NCBI RefSeq assembly: GCF_025567625.1 | Contig: NZ_JAOQJC010000039.1 | Coordinates: 1 to 64,000 of the forward strand | DNA: 64,000 bases | Origin: Paenibacillus sp. J5C2022 | GTDB taxonomy: Bacteria > Bacillota > Bacilli > Paenibacillales > Paenibacillaceae | Direction of reading: 5' to 3' | Part shown: piece by piece, positions 62,416-64,000 of the stretch | Layout of the letters: every line of letters begins with the position of its first letter | Numbering within the stretch: position 1 is the stretch's first letter | Program-made: the position numbers and the translations under genes | Notes under the pieces: model-generated | Databases searched by the model: none | Seen by the model: only the letters and a program-made list of their open reading frames with translations | Told to the model about the DNA's origin: nothing

Positions 62416-62444
62416 TTGCATGAATAAACGAACGCCGTTATAAT
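62416..62444 (+). promoter_or_regulatory. Promoter of the antitoxin RNA (locus 2)
   Basis: TTGCAT, 17-bp spacer, TATAAT, identical hexamers and spacing to 39070-39098. Confidence 0.75.
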
Positions 62445-62450
62445 AAAACT

Positions 62451-62572
62451 AAAGAAGGAGCCGTGCGCTAACACGACTCCAGCAGCACAATAGACCGCTT
62501 CAAAGGCGGTCGGCTTCGGTGAAACGATCAGAAATAGACCGCTACCTTGCAGGGGGGCGGTCTATTTCTTTT
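62451..62572 (+). ncRNA. Antisense antitoxin RNA (locus 2), about 122 nt
   Basis: The predicted transcript ends at an intrinsic terminator with perfect 12-bp arms (62530-62541 and 62558-62569). Compared with locus 1 the stem differs on both arms yet still pairs, which supports a functional RNA. Confidence 0.65.
62457..62480 (-). terminator. Terminator of toxin mRNA (locus 2)
   Basis: The same GGAGTCGTG/CACGGCTCC stem as locus 1, followed on the minus strand by TTCTTTAGTTTTATT. Confidence 0.7.
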
Positions 62573-62669
62573 GGTTAATCGCTGCGACGATGGCGACAGC
62601 CAGCGTCAGCAGCGCTACAATTAGCGCCCCAAAACCGATCATCAACGTCAAAGCGTCTTTAACCTCCAT
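62562..62669 (-). CDS. Holin-like type I toxin (locus 2)
   Basis: A 35-residue peptide starting MEVKDALTLMIGFGAL and ending with NQKK, about 77 percent identical to the locus 1 toxin. The changes are conservative in the membrane helix (LIVA to LAVA type) and the leader stem and ribosome site are kept. An extended -10 TGCTATAAT reads left at 62743-62735. A different antitoxin loop sequence may make it a separate pair. Confidence 0.8.
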   Translation of the reverse strand: MEVKDALTLMIGFGALIVALLTLAVAIVAAINQKK

Positions 62670-62743
62670 GGGCATCCCTCCCTTCGACGAGAGGTAGCCG
62701 ACCACCCTTGCAAGCCGTTCCACGTGCTTGTCTGATTATAGCA

Positions 62744-63150
62744 TAATTTGTAAGAAACTGAGTGAAGAATCCATCTATTTTTGAGCTAACAAATAAGAAT
62801 GGGGGATTGACCGGCCTTCTTTATGTATATACAGTGTCGAATATGCTTAACTGCTGGTCTGTAAGATGGATGAGCAAAGCTGCGAAGAAGCTCTGTTAGC
62901 GCTTGTTCCGGGCATTATGAAAGTAATTTCAAATAACGAATGTTGGCTCTATGTTGACTTCATGGAACAAAAAAACATCGCCAATGCACGCAAACACCAT
63001 GGCGATGTATTTGTGATGTATATAATACTATGCCTTGCTTGGCTTTTCATTATCACCGGTGGCAACTGGATTCTCACTATACGAAATCCAATCGCTCCAG
63101 CTGTCGATTCTGACCTGAAAAACTCTTTAAATACCAAACGATTGCGGATT
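62744..63150. other. Intergenic stretch with a secA2-flank-like hairpin and fragments
   Basis: No supported gene. A 9-bp hairpin at 62975-63008 lies in a segment (62951-63012) resembling the DNA after secA2 (41871-41935). GGCATTATGAAAG near 62911 also vaguely resembles the secA2 3' end. On the minus strand 63028-63124 reads VRIDSWSDWISYSENPV and then stops, a possible C-terminal fragment of another gene. A 96-codon plus-strand frame (62866-63156) has no ribosome site and spans the hairpin, so I do not accept it. Confidence 0.4.
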
Positions 63151-63999
63151 TCATAGCAAGTAGGATTCGAACATTCGCTGCAGGGGGGAGCTTTGTTCAG
63201 TTAACCAATCATTTCTTGTTTTAAATTGATTGAGGATATAGTTGAAATTTTGTTCAACATTTACTCCAGAGTAATGCTGGCCAATATAAATATGAAGAAC
63301 TGCAATATGATAAATCTGAGTCAAGAGTTGAAGGTAAGTAATCTCTTCCGATGAGGCTTTGCGGTATTTAGCATACCCCCTTATATATGCCTCAGCCATT
63401 TCCAGAGATCCGTTGGACATCTGTAAAACATGATTAAGGCAAATAGCAAACTCCATGAAACTCACATCAAGCGAAATGAAATCGAAATCCAAAACACCTT
63501 TAATTTTATTTTCATGAGCCAATAAGTTGAACACCAATAAATCATGATGAACAAATTGTTTAGGCAGCTTTTCTAACAGATCAATTGAATTCTTAACGGA
63601 TAATATCATTTCACTATAGAATGCGACGTCGCCCCCCGGTATGTGAAAAGGAGGCTCCTCGAAAAAAGACTTTACTGAAGGAATGTCTGCAAGTGGATGA
63701 ATACTGTATATGTTCGAAAACGGGATTCCGTAGTAGGTAAAAGACCCGTCTGCGTCTGCAAACTTCCCAAGTGCAGATGTGATTTCGCCGACAATCCGAC
63801 CGAATTCTTCAGCATGGTGCACCTCAGCCAAATCAGGAGCATGACCTTTAAGAAAAGATACCATAGCACCTAATGTTCCATCTGGAAATCGTACGTAATC
63901 GTCTCCGCTGATTGTCCGGATAAATACAGGCACTTGAAATGAAAGGTTTTGATGACTCAAATAAGATGTAATTTTTGATTCAAGTTCGATACTAGGCAT
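63151..63999 (-). CDS. APH-family phosphotransferase (partial, runs off the window)
   Basis: At least 282 residues of an aminoglycoside-phosphotransferase/choline-kinase-type protein: the catalytic loop is FVHHDLLVFNLL (H-x-D-x4-N) and the metal motif follows in GVLDFDFISLD. The N-terminal lobe with the nucleotide Lys lies beyond the right edge, so the ATG at 63999 is probably internal. It could phosphorylate an antibiotic, homoserine or a sugar; the context does not tell. Confidence 0.8.
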   Translation of the reverse strand: MPSIELESKITSYLSHQNLSFQVPVFIRTISGDDYVRFPDGTLGAMVSFLKGHAPDLAEVHHAEEFGRIVGEITSALGKFADADGSFTYYGIPFSNIYSIHPLADIPSVKSFFEEPPFHIPGGDVAFYSEMILSVKNSIDLLEKLPKQFVHHDLLVFNLLAHENKIKGVLDFDFISLDVSFMEFAICLNHVLQMSNGSLEMAEAYIRGYAKYRKASSEEITYLQLLTQIYHIAVLHIYIGQHYSGVNVEQNFNYILNQFKTRNDWLTEQSSPLQRMFESYLL

Positions 64000-64000
64000 A

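Noticed and set aside
62866..63156. A 96-codon plus-strand frame near the right end
   Set aside because: No ribosome site, it spans a terminator-like hairpin, and its composition resembles no known protein; the same DNA reads as a possible fragment on the other strand.

Overview
The window looks like chromosomal DNA of a Gram-positive spore-former of the Paenibacillaceae (Paenibacillus or a close relative). This is inferred from the AGGAGG-type ribosome binding sites with frequent GTG/TTG starts, a LipO/LplB/LplC-type sugar ABC transporter next to a YesM/YesN-type two-component pair, the spore-former gene pair YIEGIA plus its capping subunit, several giant S-layer-homology (SLH) proteins, and an accessory SecA. 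I see no rRNA, tRNA, CRISPR array, complete insertion sequence or prophage.

Layout. (1) 1-10.5 kb: assorted genes. These are a TetR remnant, an SLH-anchored GH18-type hydrolase, DinB and WYL proteins, unknown lipoprotein and propeller genes, a DUF1904 protein, a sugar-binding lipoprotein and a DUF2089/SHOCT-type three-gene operon. (2) 10.5-25.3 kb: a glycan-utilisation locus on the minus strand. A BNR sialidase-like protein, an AraC-type response regulator and an unusually long histidine kinase precede a solute-binding protein, two permeases, a 1530-residue secreted glycosidase and a polysaccharide deacetylase. An AraC regulator is divergent, and the two promoter regions share a 35-bp element. 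(3) 25.3-33.8 kb: a molybdenum hydroxylase (three subunits) with RraA-like and D-2-hydroxyacid dehydrogenase genes, and divergent XdhC and MobA-like maturation genes running into the YIEGIA pair. (4) 33.8-39 kb: a truncated ABC exporter, two MarR-controlled units (a VOC protein and a haloalkane dehalogenase), a LysR regulator and an SDR. (5) 39-42 kb: a type I toxin-antitoxin locus, then secA2. (6) 42-62 kb: a cell-surface region. A MalT-like/BTAD regulator is divergent from a 1451-residue SLH protein with two blocks of seven propeller repeats. A frameshifted SLH protein with fourteen RCC1-type repeats is divergent from an OmpR-type response regulator/kinase pair, and a beta-helix/InlB-repeat SLH protein follows. 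(7) 62-64 kb: a second, diverged copy of the toxin-antitoxin locus, remnants, and a partial APH-family kinase.

The most interesting features are regulatory and structural. Near-identical direct-repeat boxes, each 22 bp from a -10-like hexamer, sit before two of the SLH genes, one of them beside the OmpR-type regulator. Two 17-bp direct repeats with a 22-bp period lie before the third SLH gene, next to the BTAD regulator. Together with SecA2 these suggest a coordinated surface-display system. The two toxin-antitoxin copies preserve stems while loops differ: a hairpin over the toxin Shine-Dalgarno and an 11-bp 5'-to-3' pairing. They are too short to appear as ordinary genes. Sequence matching both flanks of secA2 recurs at 62.4-63.0 kb without a complete secA2, next to a duplicated kinase 3' end, and an IS3-like transposase fragment lies just before that block; this indicates a rearranged duplication.
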